This document shows positions 54,667 to 63,830 of a stretch of DNA of 64,000 bases, piece after piece. Under the pieces are notes generated by a model that searched no databases, was not told where the DNA came from, and saw only the letters and a program-made list of their open reading frames with translations. How positions within the stretch are numbered: position 1 is the first letter of the stretch; every line of letters begins with the position of its first letter. Position numbers and translations under genes: made by a program. Location: assembly GCF_000814675.1 (NCBI RefSeq), contig NZ_JWIG01000030.1:1-64000 (forward strand), written 5' to 3'. The DNA comes from Pseudoalteromonas distincta. GTDB taxonomy: Bacteria > Pseudomonadota > Gammaproteobacteria > Enterobacterales > Alteromonadaceae.

Positions 54667-55524
54667 TTATAAATCGCTGCGCCAGCCCATGCCGGATTCT
54701 TCCATGAGGCGCTCGTATACCCCTTCAATATTAAGTGGCAGCCAGGCTTGGTATTGCTTTAAATCTGAAAATTCATCGAGCTTAACGTTTTGTTTTATTT
54801 GCTCTAGGCTTTGCCCTGCAAGCGCAGCCGCGGTTACTTGGCTGTAAAGCTGCTCTAAATAACTTAAGTAACGCGCTACATCAGCCTTGCTGCCAATATC
54901 GGCATGACCACCTACAAAAGTATCAAAGTCATATTTGAGTACCGTTTGAGTTGAGTTAATCATGCCTTGAATATCGTAACTCCACAGTTTTTGCCACGGC
55001 ATTCTGCCAATAACAATCCAATCAACTACAAATAACGTTTTTTGCTTTTCGAATAATATACTAACCGAACCACGACCATCGTTTGGACCATGGTAGTTAA
55101 GCTTTACTGTGGAATCACCAAGGGTAAGTAGTAGCTCGTTATCAAAAGTAAGGCTGGGCGTTACTGTTTTCATTTGCGTGTTTTTAATATCTTGCGCAGC
55201 GAGTTTATGCGCTACAAACGTGGTGTGCGGGCTTTTAAATACCTCTGCGCCGTAAATATGATCGCTGTGATTATGGCTATAAATTACATACTTTACCGGT
55301 ACGTTATAGCGGGTTTTAATTTGCTCGTTTAACCAGGTGGCGGCTTTTTTATTAAGCGGGTCGGTAACAATTGCGCCCTCAGAAGTGATTAAAAATACTG
55401 AGCGGTGTCTGTCGTCTATAAAGCGGTGTAAGCCATCTCCTAAGTCTTCTATTTCATAGGCTTGTGTGGAAAAACCTATAAACAATAGGGCTGTGGTTAA
55501 TAGTTTTTGTAGCAAGCGGGGCAT
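54667..55524 (-). CDS. Exported metallo-beta-lactamase-fold hydrolase
   Basis: 285 residues with a signal peptide (LLTTALLFIGFSTQA). The metal site YVIYSHNHSDHIYGA matches HxHxDH, and GGHADIG provides a further His. The insertion of GPNDGRGSVSILFEKQKTLFVVDW places it with exported MBL-fold enzymes rather than classical beta-lactamases. The function is not assigned. It is followed by the esterase on the same strand. Confidence 0.85.
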   Translation of the reverse strand: MPRLLQKLLTTALLFIGFSTQAYEIEDLGDGLHRFIDDRHRSVFLITSEGAIVTDPLNKKAATWLNEQIKTRYNVPVKYVIYSHNHSDHIYGAEVFKSPHTTFVAHKLAAQDIKNTQMKTVTPSLTFDNELLLTLGDSTVKLNYHGPNDGRGSVSILFEKQKTLFVVDWIVIGRMPWQKLWSYDIQGMINSTQTVLKYDFDTFVGGHADIGSKADVARYLSYLEQLYSQVTAAALAGQSLEQIKQNVKLDEFSDLKQYQAWLPLNIEGVYERLMEESGMGWRSDL

Positions 55525-55670
55525 ACACCATTCCTTTTTAAATTGATTAAATTAATAACGCTATTAAAAGAAGAAAGCATTAAGCCGTAAAAAATTTCAG
55601 CTGTTGGTTAAATTAAAGCTTAAACTCTAACCAAAGCTTAAGTAAAAGGATCAAATATAAGGATGAAATA

Positions 55671-55694
55671 AAAAGCCATTATAAAAATGGCTTT
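55671..55694 (-). terminator. Terminator after prpE
   Basis: On the minus strand AAAGCCATT pairs with AATGGCTTT around five bases and runs into TTTATTT. It lies 18 bp past the prpE stop. Confidence 0.7.
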
Positions 55695-55711
55695 AGATAG
55701 GTTGGTTGGGT

Positions 55712-57595
55712 TTATCTTTGTGTTAGTTGTTGGTTTATTTCTTCAAAGATACTGGCATCATCTATGGTTGAAGGTATTTGTAGCTCTTCGCCATCAACCA
55801 GTTGGCGCAAATTTTTACGCAGTATTTTACCCGAGCGTGTTTTGGGCAACCTATCTACGCTAACTATATTTTTAAGGCACGCAATAGCGCCAATCTGATT
55901 ACGAACACTTAAAACAAGCGCTTGTTCCACGTCGGTACTTGAGCCCATAAAATCATTTTTAAGCACGATCATTCCCATAGGAAGTTGCCCCTTTAGAGGA
56001 TCGTTCACACCAAAAACAGCGCATTCAGCAACAGCAGGGTGCGCGGCTACTATCTCTTCCATTTCGCCGGTAGAAAGCCTATGTCCTGCTACATTTATAA
56101 CGTCGTCGGTTCTGCCCATAATAAATAGGTAGCCGTCTTCATCAATATAACCACCATCGCCAGATAAATAATAACCTTCGTATTCATTTAGGTAGCTTGC
56201 TTTAAAGCGCGTGGTATCCTGCCAAATAGTTGGTAGGCAACCTGGTGGAAGTGGCAGTTTAATTACCACGGCGCCTTGCTCGTTAGCTGCGCATTCATTG
56301 CTATCCATATCTAATATTCGCACGTCAAAACCTGGAGTAGGCACGGTAGAGCTGCCAGGTTTTGTTGCTAAGTACTCAAGCCCTACAGGGTTACAAGCAA
56401 TAGCCCAGCCGGTTTCTGTTTGCCACCAATGATCGAGCACTGGCAGTTTGGTTTTTTCTTTAAGCCACTCGTAAGTGGGAGGATCTAACCGCTCGCCAGC
56501 TAAAAATAAACGTTTTAAGCTTGAGGTATCGTATTGATTAAAACCATCGGCATTTGGATCCTCTTTTTTAATTGCTCTAAATGCGGTGGGGGCACTAAAT
56601 AATGCATTTACTTTATATTCTTCTACCACGCGCCAAAATGCACTAGCATCGGGCGTTTTAACGGGTTTACCTTCATATAATACGGTCGCGCAGCGATACA
56701 TTAGCGGTGCGTAAACTATATAAGAGTGCCCAACCACCCAGCCAATGTCAGACGCTGCCCAAAATACGTCGCCGGGCTTCATACCATAAACGGTTGCCAT
56801 GCTGTATTGCATTGCCACTGCGTGACCGCCATTTTCGCGTACTACGCCTTTGGGTGTGCCTGTCGTGCCTGAGGTATATAAAATATAAAGCGGATCATCT
56901 CCATTTACAGGCACCGGATCTGCGCTTGCAGCCGTTTGCATTGCCTGAGTCCAATCTATGTCTCGTTTAGGCTTAAGAGTGGCGGTAACTTGTGGGCGCT
57001 GATAAATAACGCAGTGTTCTACTTTGTGTGTAGCTAAGTCTATTGCGTTATCAATGAGTGGTTTGTATTCAATAACGCTGTTTACTTCAACACCGCATGA
57101 GGCACTAAGTATAAGTTTGGGCTTGGCATCATCAATGCGTACAGCTAATTCGTGTGCAGCAAACCCACCAAATACCACCGAATGAATAGCACCAAGACGA
57201 GCGCACGCCAACATACCAATAACAGCTTGTGGGATCATTGGCATATAAATAACAACGCGGTCGCCTTTTGTAACACCTAACGATTGTATTACGCCTGCAA
57301 ATCTAGCAACTTCTTGTTGTAGTTGTGAGTAGCTATAAGTTTGCTTTGTATTAGTGACCGGGGAGTCGTAAATAAGTGCAGTTTGCTCGCCAAATCCGGC
57401 AATAACGTGTTGGTCTAGCGCTAAAAAACTGGTGTTTAATTGCCCGTCACTAAACCAATGGTAAAGCCCGTCGTCGTCTTGTGTGTATGCTTTTGTGGGG
57501 GTTTTATACCATGGAATATTTTTACTTTGTTCGAGCCAAAATTGGGCTGGGTTTTGTTTAAAGGCATTATATTGCTGTTTATATTCGCCTGACAT
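55712..57595 (-). CDS. prpE: Propionyl-CoA synthetase type acyl-CoA ligase
   Basis: This ANL-family enzyme activates a short-chain carboxylate (propionate most likely) through an acyl-AMP. 627 residues. The phosphate-binding motif is YTSGTTGTPKG, HWWQTETGWAI follows, and the C-terminal Lys is in KTRSGKILRKNL. WQTETG and GGYIDEDGYLFIMGR resemble PrpE and acetyl-CoA synthetase. No prpBCD genes are nearby, so the product feeds a distant pathway. It is divergent from the NUDIX gene. Confidence 0.88.
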   Translation of the reverse strand: MSGEYKQQYNAFKQNPAQFWLEQSKNIPWYKTPTKAYTQDDDGLYHWFSDGQLNTSFLALDQHVIAGFGEQTALIYDSPVTNTKQTYSYSQLQQEVARFAGVIQSLGVTKGDRVVIYMPMIPQAVIGMLACARLGAIHSVVFGGFAAHELAVRIDDAKPKLILSASCGVEVNSVIEYKPLIDNAIDLATHKVEHCVIYQRPQVTATLKPKRDIDWTQAMQTAASADPVPVNGDDPLYILYTSGTTGTPKGVVRENGGHAVAMQYSMATVYGMKPGDVFWAASDIGWVVGHSYIVYAPLMYRCATVLYEGKPVKTPDASAFWRVVEEYKVNALFSAPTAFRAIKKEDPNADGFNQYDTSSLKRLFLAGERLDPPTYEWLKEKTKLPVLDHWWQTETGWAIACNPVGLEYLATKPGSSTVPTPGFDVRILDMDSNECAANEQGAVVIKLPLPPGCLPTIWQDTTRFKASYLNEYEGYYLSGDGGYIDEDGYLFIMGRTDDVINVAGHRLSTGEMEEIVAAHPAVAECAVFGVNDPLKGQLPMGMIVLKNDFMGSSTDVEQALVLSVRNQIGAIACLKNIVSVDRLPKTRSGKILRKNLRQLVDGEELQIPSTIDDASIFEEINQQLTQR

Positions 57596-57781
57596 GTAAG
57601 GCTCCTAAAGCTAAATTTGTGTGTGAGAGACCTTACAAAATGTAGGCTTTTTTTAGCAAGCAAGCTATTCGACCTTGGTCGGCTAAAAGTTAATCAATAC
57701 ACTGGTTTTAAAAATACAAAATTGACAATACAAAGCGTGTGGTTCAGCATGGCGGGCAGTAAAAATAAGAGAAAATACGAT

Positions 57782-58183
57782 ATGAGTAACGTAGTAAGAG
57801 TAGGGGTTGCGGTTATCATAAAGCACCAAAACACAATTTTACTAGGTGAGCGCATTGGCGCGCATGGTGCTAATACATGGGCAACACCTGGTGGGCATTT
57901 AGAGTTTGGTGAAAGTGTTGAGCAATGTGCAATACGAGAAGTGTTTGAAGAAACAGGTTTAAAGGTAAGTAAAATTACTAAGCTTGATTTTACCAATGAT
58001 ATTTTTACAGCAGAGAACAAGCACTATATTACGCTGTATGTAAAAGCTGATTTTGAAGGCGGAGAGCCTGAGCTTAAAGAGCCTAATAAATGTTTAAAGT
58101 GGCGCTGGTGCGATATTAATAATCTACCAACGCCACTGTTTACATCACTAAAAAATTACTTATCTGAGGCTGTACTAGCCTAG
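57782..58183 (+). CDS. NUDIX hydrolase
   Basis: 133 residues. The NUDIX box spans about 38-60 (GHLEFGESVEQCAIREVFEETGL) with all the Glu and Arg positions conserved. GERIGAHGANTWATPGG recalls NUDT15/MTH2-like enzymes that clean oxidised or unusual nucleotides. ATG at 57782 (MSNVVRVG) is chosen over longer frames that run into the promoter region. Its stop abuts the stop of the lyase gene (adjacent bases). Confidence 0.88.
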   Translation: MSNVVRVGVAVIIKHQNTILLGERIGAHGANTWATPGGHLEFGESVEQCAIREVFEETGLKVSKITKLDFTNDIFTAENKHYITLYVKADFEGGEPELKEPNKCLKWRWCDINNLPTPLFTSLKNYLSEAVLA

Positions 58184-59281
58184 TTATTTTGTTGGCGGTG
58201 TCGCTGGGCTTAACTCTAGTTTACTAAAGCTTACTTGAGCGTAATCGCCATTTTGTTTATCTGTAGACCAATCGCCAGTACCTAAACAACCTGGGTACCA
58301 AATACCTTTCGCGCTTTTAGTACTACATTGGTTATAAGCGCCGGCTTTAAAGTAATGCCAATCTGCAGCGTAACCATGTGGATGGTCTTTTTCGTCCACT
58401 TTGCCATAAGCATCTACGTTATTACCTAAGTTAATAGAGTAGTTAACGTCTTCTTTGCCTTGTGCGCTAAATGTAAGGTGCATAACATTTTTATACACAT
58501 TGACCGTGTAGCTAAATTCTTCACCTAGTGCAATACCGGCACTGCCAGGCTCGTTAGGGTTTTCCCATGTATTACCCCAAACTGGGTAAGTAATGTCTTT
58601 ACGGTCAGGATTGGTTTTAGGTAAGTTACGTTCGTAGTTCCAAAAAACTGAGCCTGTTTTATGCCCTGGCCATTTTTTGTAATATATTTTAAGTGGTTCA
58701 TTCCCCCAGCCATAACCAAGCTTGGTATCAATAAGTGCCTGATCTTTACCTGCGTGAATTTGCCCTACAACAACCGAGTAAGCCGCTTTTTTATCAGGAT
58801 CAGTTGCACGTAGCGCAACGTGATCTACTTTTAACGTTGCTTCCATTTTTCCACCAACAGAACCAAATCGGTCAGATAGCGGGTGAACAGCTAAAGCAAA
58901 GTTGTTTTTAGAGTGTTTAGTTTTAATTTTAGTATTTGATCCACGGATCATTTGTCTAAGTTCACTACGGGTATTAGTAGAGTTAGCACTTGTAAGCGCT
59001 TTATTAGGCGAGGTAAATACCATATAGCCTTTATCATCAAGATAGAAAAAATCAGGGTGTGCGTAAGTCTGAATTTCTTCTACATCTATTTCATCAATTT
59101 TACCGTCGTTGTTTAAATCAACTGGTACATTTATTTTCCAGTGTGATAAATCAAACTTTGTTGCTGGTACCGGCGCATCGCTTTGCTGATTAGTGCTTTG
59201 GGTACTTGAACAAGCCGTAAAAAGTAGAGGTGTGATAACGGCTAAAGCCGTAAGTTTAAATGTGGATGTATTTTTTATCAT
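58184..59281 (-). CDS. PL7-family alginate lyase lipoprotein
   Basis: 365 residues that would cut alginate by beta-elimination. A lipoprotein signal ends FTAC with Cys24. The three PL7 blocks are present: RSELR (105-109), VVVGQIHAG with QIH (174-176) and YFKAGAYNQ (310-318). QIH rather than QVH suggests activity on guluronate or mixed blocks. DLNNDGKIDEID (55-66) is an EF-hand-like calcium loop near the N-terminus. ATG at 59281 is used rather than one 19 codons upstream. Confidence 0.9.
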   Translation of the reverse strand: MIKNTSTFKLTALAVITPLLFTACSSTQSTNQQSDAPVPATKFDLSHWKINVPVDLNNDGKIDEIDVEEIQTYAHPDFFYLDDKGYMVFTSPNKALTSANSTNTRSELRQMIRGSNTKIKTKHSKNNFALAVHPLSDRFGSVGGKMEATLKVDHVALRATDPDKKAAYSVVVGQIHAGKDQALIDTKLGYGWGNEPLKIYYKKWPGHKTGSVFWNYERNLPKTNPDRKDITYPVWGNTWENPNEPGSAGIALGEEFSYTVNVYKNVMHLTFSAQGKEDVNYSINLGNNVDAYGKVDEKDHPHGYAADWHYFKAGAYNQCSTKSAKGIWYPGCLGTGDWSTDKQNGDYAQVSFSKLELSPATPPTK

Positions 59282-59533
59282 TATTGTCTCTGTGTGATGA
59301 AGTAAAAATTGCGCGGTACAGGCGTCGCTTAACTTCAATCTAACATACCAATTTAAAAATTAAAACTTACCAATTTGTAGTTTTTTATAATTAATTGTTA
59401 TTTCAATGATGGCGTTTTGGTTAACCAATAGGGCTGGTTAACGTTATTATGTTATTTGAAATTGTTAAACAGAGGTGTTTTTCATCATATTTGATAGGGC
59501 TTGATGTTTGCTAATATACTTATTTAAATAGGT

Positions 59534-60298
59534 TTAATTTATAGAAGGAGGAAGAGGGAGTTGCCACTTTTTTAAAATGGCTTGGTATTCGCCACTTACT
59601 TTTATAGTTTTTAATGCCTGCGAGATTAAGTTTGCTGTTTTATCGTCAAGCTGATTATTAGCAGCAAAATAGAGTATTGAAGGAAAATCAGCTAAATGAA
59701 GTCGTTTAGTTATTAAGTCTGGGTCGAGCCCTGACATTTTTAGTTCATTATCTAAGGTAAGTGTATTCATAAGGACAAAGTCAGTTCTACCCTTATAAAG
59801 CATTTGCCATGCCTGCTGATAATAACTAGCTAGTATTAAATTTTTATCTTCTTCAAACCCCATTTTTATTAAATATTTGGCACTCAAATATCCACGAATA
59901 GTGCCTACTTTATAAAATTTTGCATGATTTAAATGAGTTACTTCGTCTTTGTGGCTTTTTAAACTAACTAGGTAGGCATCAGTAAAATATACCGCTCCTA
60001 ACCATTTAAACTGACTTTGCCTAGCGGGAGTTTTTAATAAAGAGAGCATAATTGTGTTTGGATTAGCTGCTAGCTGATGAAAGGCTCGTGCCATTGGCAT
60101 TATTTCAAATTTAGCTTGTAGCTTTGCTTCTTTTAAAACAGCCTTAGCAATATCAACGGAAGCTCCGTCAGCTTCACCGCTTTTGTTTTTAAAATGGTAA
60201 GGGTGTAAATCTTCGGCAATAAAAGTAAGAGAGCTTACTGCCCCTACATTACTGCAAAAAATAAAAACGAAAATGAAAACTACAACACGCAGATACAT
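59534..60298 (-). CDS. Periplasmic solute-binding protein, family 3
   Basis: 254 residues with a signal peptide ending NVGA. FIAEDLHPYHFKNKSGEADGASVDIAKAVLKEA is the typical start of amino-acid-type binding proteins, and YLSAKYLIKMGF and TLDNELKMSGLDPDL occur later. No permease or ATPase genes are adjacent, so it may be a sensor-type or orphan binding protein. The ligand is unknown. Confidence 0.87.
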   Translation of the reverse strand: MYLRVVVFIFVFIFCSNVGAVSSLTFIAEDLHPYHFKNKSGEADGASVDIAKAVLKEAKLQAKFEIMPMARAFHQLAANPNTIMLSLLKTPARQSQFKWLGAVYFTDAYLVSLKSHKDEVTHLNHAKFYKVGTIRGYLSAKYLIKMGFEEDKNLILASYYQQAWQMLYKGRTDFVLMNTLTLDNELKMSGLDPDLITKRLHLADFPSILYFAANNQLDDKTANLISQALKTIKVSGEYQAILKKWQLPLPPSIN

Positions 60299-60450
60299 AA
60301 GAGAATCTTTCTAACTACAATACTTTGATTTTAAAGGATCTTGTCTGAAATATATACTCAAATGTATAAAATAAGTAAATGAATAGGTATGTAGAGAGTC
60401 TATTGCATAGTTAAAGAAGTGAAAATTGAACGAGTATTGAGTAAAGTTTT

Positions 60451-60497
60451 ATATACCCACAAGCGCTGTAAAAATAATTAAGCCCTTGTGGGTATAT
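60451..60497. repeat. 13 bp perfect inverted repeat
   Basis: ATATACCCACAAG (60451-60463) is matched by CTTGTGGGTATAT (60485-60497) around a 21-base loop. It starts seven bases after the DUF4105 stop (minus strand). There is no adequate T run on either strand, so it is not a plain rho-independent terminator. It could protect the mRNA 3' end. Confidence 0.7.
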
Positions 60498-60504
60498 GCA
60501 ATGA

Positions 60505-62349
60505 TTAAAAGTAGTATTGAATTGCAAATTTAGCCGATGTACTACTTGTATACCAATGTTGGTTTTTAAGCTCAGTACGTATAGATAAATTACGTGATAA
60601 GGAGTAATTCCACTTTATTGCAAAGTCACTGTGTTTATCTGCTTGGCCATCTATTAACCATGTTATGTTTGCCGTAAGAGCGAGTTTATGACTGTTATTT
60701 ATTTGCCATATTGCACCAGCTTCACTACCAATGCCTGTTGTTAGTTTGTCTGTTATGTCACCATTATTAAATTCAACTTGGCCAAGTAAATAGCCGTGTA
60801 ACGTGTTTGGGTTACCGATTGATTTTCCGTATCCACCTTTAGCAAACCAACGACCTTGTTGAATATTATTATTAGGCTGACGATCAAAGCCCATTTTAAA
60901 GTTCCAAGACCAGCTATCAAACACGCGGTTATCGGGTGCAAGTGACATAGCATCTAATAAATAAAAATGCTCAAGTCGCGTGTTACCCTTGTCGCTTATG
61001 GCACCTTCAATATCAAAAAAGCTAATTTGAGCACCAGGAATAAATCCAGCTGAGCTATCTAATAAATCATGGTATGCAAGGCGATACGCAAAGCTTGTTA
61101 AGTCACTTTGATGGGCATACTCAGTTCTTCCAAGCGTTACTTTAGAAGAGCCATGACCTTGCTCTGGAGAAGCAATAGGACGACTTGGCTTAGTAAATGG
61201 CGAAGCTACTTTATATTTGCTGCGCATTAGTAGTAGCTTAGTTAGTCGCGGTGCAATTTCTTCACGCTTTAATGCTTTATCGTAAAATTCAAAATTTAAC
61301 CATTCATACGCCATTTCTAATATTGCGACTAATTGCGACTGTGAGTAATTACGAGTATTGAGGGAGCCACCTTGCATTAACTCTCTTGCATCATCAAGTT
61401 GCTCGTTAGTCATTTGAGTAGAGTAATGGTAAAGCTTAGTGCCAAAAGCAGGGCGGTAATTAGGTGTTTGTAGTAAGTTGTTATTTCTTAGGACTGCAAC
61501 GGTATCAGATGGAATAGCTTGCATATTAAATGACGATGTTAAATCAAGGTCCTCTTGTGCGAGTTGTAATAATGCAAGTAATTGGTAAGAGCAGTTTTCA
61601 TCAATAAAAAAGTAATCAAATGTAGCTGATTGTAGCTCCCATAAGTGCAATAAAATAAGCTCTACTTGTGGCTCAGATAAATTAAGTTTGTATTCCCAAA
61701 TATCACGAGATTCTAAATCATTATATTCGCGTACTTTTTTATAGTACGGCATAAGCGAAAATTTACCAGGATAGCTGCCAATCAGGCCTTTTAGTGCGTA
61801 CATAGCTGCATTGTCTGAGCCGTTTGGTTCTGCTGCAAAATTAACTGCGAATGCGAGCAACTCTTTATGGCGGGTCTGATCTTTTGCATCAATACGAAGT
61901 AAGGTGTGACCAAACATTGATGATGGGCTATTCATAAATGCAGTAGGAAAAACTAACGTAACCCCTTTTGGGTTTATTATTTTTTGCCACGCCTGAAGCT
62001 CTGGGCAATTAAGCGCGGGCCAGTTATTTTTAATTTTTGTTTTTAGCCATTTATAGCGCGCTGGAAACCGACAGCGAGATTGTGTTGTTTTTGGGTCAGT
62101 ATTTTTACCACTAAATGCGGCTATAGTGGCTTCAAGTTCGTCCAGTGGACTTGTTTTACCTATAGGAGATAAAAAAAACTCAGCACTATCTACTTCACTT
62201 TTCCAACCACCTAATGTGGCCCCACGGTAATGACCTAATTTGAGCCAGTAAGGGTCGGTTGCTAAGGTGTCATTTTTAAAACTTTGAGCGTTTACGTAAG
62301 TACTAAACAGCGCAATTGATAAAACAAAGAATATTTTTTTCATAATCAC
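60505..62349 (-). CDS. DUF4105-domain outer envelope protein
   Basis: 614 residues with a signal peptide (KKIFFVLSIALFSTYVNA). The DUF4105 core has GVTLVFPTAFMNSPSSMFGHTLLRI and YFFIDENCSYQLLALLQLAQ, with His and Cys that could form a thiol-type site. The C-terminal third reads like beta-strands and ends IQYYF, so it may be an outer-membrane barrel. Related domains occur in lipoprotein transacylases (Lnb), but no activity is shown for this form. It is downstream of a DUF3015 gene. Confidence 0.82.
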   Translation of the reverse strand: MIMKKIFFVLSIALFSTYVNAQSFKNDTLATDPYWLKLGHYRGATLGGWKSEVDSAEFFLSPIGKTSPLDELEATIAAFSGKNTDPKTTQSRCRFPARYKWLKTKIKNNWPALNCPELQAWQKIINPKGVTLVFPTAFMNSPSSMFGHTLLRIDAKDQTRHKELLAFAVNFAAEPNGSDNAAMYALKGLIGSYPGKFSLMPYYKKVREYNDLESRDIWEYKLNLSEPQVELILLHLWELQSATFDYFFIDENCSYQLLALLQLAQEDLDLTSSFNMQAIPSDTVAVLRNNNLLQTPNYRPAFGTKLYHYSTQMTNEQLDDARELMQGGSLNTRNYSQSQLVAILEMAYEWLNFEFYDKALKREEIAPRLTKLLLMRSKYKVASPFTKPSRPIASPEQGHGSSKVTLGRTEYAHQSDLTSFAYRLAYHDLLDSSAGFIPGAQISFFDIEGAISDKGNTRLEHFYLLDAMSLAPDNRVFDSWSWNFKMGFDRQPNNNIQQGRWFAKGGYGKSIGNPNTLHGYLLGQVEFNNGDITDKLTTGIGSEAGAIWQINNSHKLALTANITWLIDGQADKHSDFAIKWNYSLSRNLSIRTELKNQHWYTSSTSAKFAIQYYF

Positions 62350-62357
62350 TAAACAAT

Positions 62358-62389
62358 AAAAGCCGCTAGAGAAATACTCCAGCGGCTTT
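62358..62389 (-). terminator. Hairpin between DUF3015 and DUF4105 genes
   Basis: AAAGCCGCT pairs with AGCGGCTTT around a 14-base loop and, on the minus strand, runs into TTTATTGTTT. It may partly end transcription after DUF3015 or be a 5' UTR structure for DUF4105. Confidence 0.6.
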
Positions 62390-62422
62390 ATTTATACGTA
62401 TAAAACCGGCTAATTTAGCTGA

Positions 62423-62911
62423 TTAAGAAAGAGTATAAGAAGCAAGTTGTGCGTTACTTGCAAGAACAGTGTTTAGGTTTTCTAAAACTGTTTGCGAAGT
62501 TACGTTTTCAGAAGTAAATACTGAAGAAAACTGTGCTTGAGCAAGCGCGTTGAATGCTGCTTTATCTTGATCTGCAACACCCCAAGCTTCAGCTAGAGTA
62601 GCTAAAGTTTCGCCTTCACCTTTTGACATATCACGAGCAAGTTGCTCCATGTTACCGTCGATGAATAAAGCAATTTTTTCTGAAGACGTTACTGTACCAG
62701 TACCATCACAACCTAAAGTACCAAAAGTGATACCAAAAGTTTGGTTACCAGAAGTACCGTTTGTTGTAGCGCCTAAAATTTTAACGCCTTTACCTTGCTG
62801 ACCTGCAAATAACATAGAACCAAGACCACAACCAATATCTTGGTCAGCCATAGCATTTGAGAAAGGTAGTAAAGATAGTGCAGCTACTGCGATTAGTTTT
62901 TTCATTTTCAT
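62423..62911 (-). CDS. DUF3015-family exported protein
   Basis: 162 residues with a signal peptide (KLIAVAALSLLPFSNAMA). The mature start DQDIGCGLGSMLF and FGTLGCDGTG hold two cysteines that could pair. IALFIDGNMEQLARDMSKGEGETLATLAEAWG fits the DUF3015 pattern. The function is unknown. It is upstream of DUF4105 on the same strand; the two families often appear together, from memory. Confidence 0.82.
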   Translation of the reverse strand: MKMKKLIAVAALSLLPFSNAMADQDIGCGLGSMLFAGQQGKGVKILGATTNGTSGNQTFGITFGTLGCDGTGTVTSSEKIALFIDGNMEQLARDMSKGEGETLATLAEAWGVADQDKAAFNALAQAQFSSVFTSENVTSQTVLENLNTVLASNAQLASYTLS

Positions 62912-63075
62912 AAATCCATATATGATTGTCTTTATTTAGGGTAAATAAAGTTCGCGAAAGATTCTAACAGACTTGCAGAGAAAAAGAACAGCTTAAAACA
63001 TGAATATTTTACATTCTAATTTCTCTATTATATTGAAGCGAATGCTGGGAGAAACTAGACCAGCTCAATAATTTT

Positions 63076-63465
63076 TTATTGAACTGGCGGTGGTTTTTTA
63101 CTTCTTGGGGCACCTAACAAAATACAGGTATGGCAAATACATACAGATAAAAATGCACTAATACCTAGTGCACCACCGTAGCCGTCAAGTTTTGGTACAA
63201 GAAATTCAAATAATATTGAAAACAAAACAGATGAGCTTGCTACGGTATAAATACCAAAACGATGCGGGGCGCTCATGCCAATAAATGTACCGCCAAAAAA
63301 TATAATCGCGTATAAATCGGGGTTTAAATTCAATGCGCTAAAAATTAAGTAAGCAATAATAGAAAGTGAAGAGGATGCTCTTATACCATCAAAGCGACTA
63401 TGTTTAGCTAAGTAAAACGTTAAAAAAGCACCAAGCAGTACAAGTAATGGGTATTCAATACTCAT
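63076..63465 (-). CDS. Small polytopic membrane protein B
   Basis: 129 residues with four or five membrane segments. The pattern YAIIFFGGTFIGMSAP and FLVPKLDGYGGALGISAFLSV parallels the neighbouring protein (YAAIYAGSFAGMCSTH; FTGFGGKLGSVAFASV), so they are paralogues. It ends in a short Lys/Pro tail. The ATG overlaps the stop of the upstream gene by 4 bp. No known family was recognised. Confidence 0.75.
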   Translation of the reverse strand: MSIEYPLLVLLGAFLTFYLAKHSRFDGIRASSSLSIIAYLIFSALNLNPDLYAIIFFGGTFIGMSAPHRFGIYTVASSSVLFSILFEFLVPKLDGYGGALGISAFLSVCICHTCILLGAPRSKKPPPVQ

Positions 63466-63830
63466 AGTACGATTCCTTTAGCTAATACAAAAAGTGCCAC
63501 GCTTGCAAAAGCGACACTGCCAAGTTTGCCACCAAAGCCTGTAAACATATTCATAGTAAGCACATACAAACTTGAGCCAATAAGCGAAATAATAGCAATT
63601 TCCCAGTAACTGGTAATTAAATGGGTTGAGCACATACCGGCAAAGCTACCAGCATAAATTGCAGCATAAGGATGGTTTTTATAACGCGCAGGAAAAGGAA
63701 TAAAAGAGCCAGTAAGCCCCGTTAGCGCGGCAGAAATTACTAAAGGCAGTGCAAAAGTAGTGTGCATAGCAAAGCAAGCTACAAAGCCTAAAAAGAAAGT
63801 GATGAATTTTAAAAGTAAGAATTTAATCAT
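63462..63830 (-). CDS. Small polytopic membrane protein A
   Basis: 122 residues with four or five membrane segments. ATG at 63830 is chosen over a frame 17 codons longer beginning with a charged leader (LESIRKRKR), which is less typical. It shares motifs with the overlapping downstream protein. Together they could form a heteromeric membrane complex. The function is unknown. Nothing was recognised from here to the window end. Confidence 0.72.
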   Translation of the reverse strand: MIKFLLLKFITFFLGFVACFAMHTTFALPLVISAALTGLTGSFIPFPARYKNHPYAAIYAGSFAGMCSTHLITSYWEIAIISLIGSSLYVLTMNMFTGFGGKLGSVAFASVALFVLAKGIVL

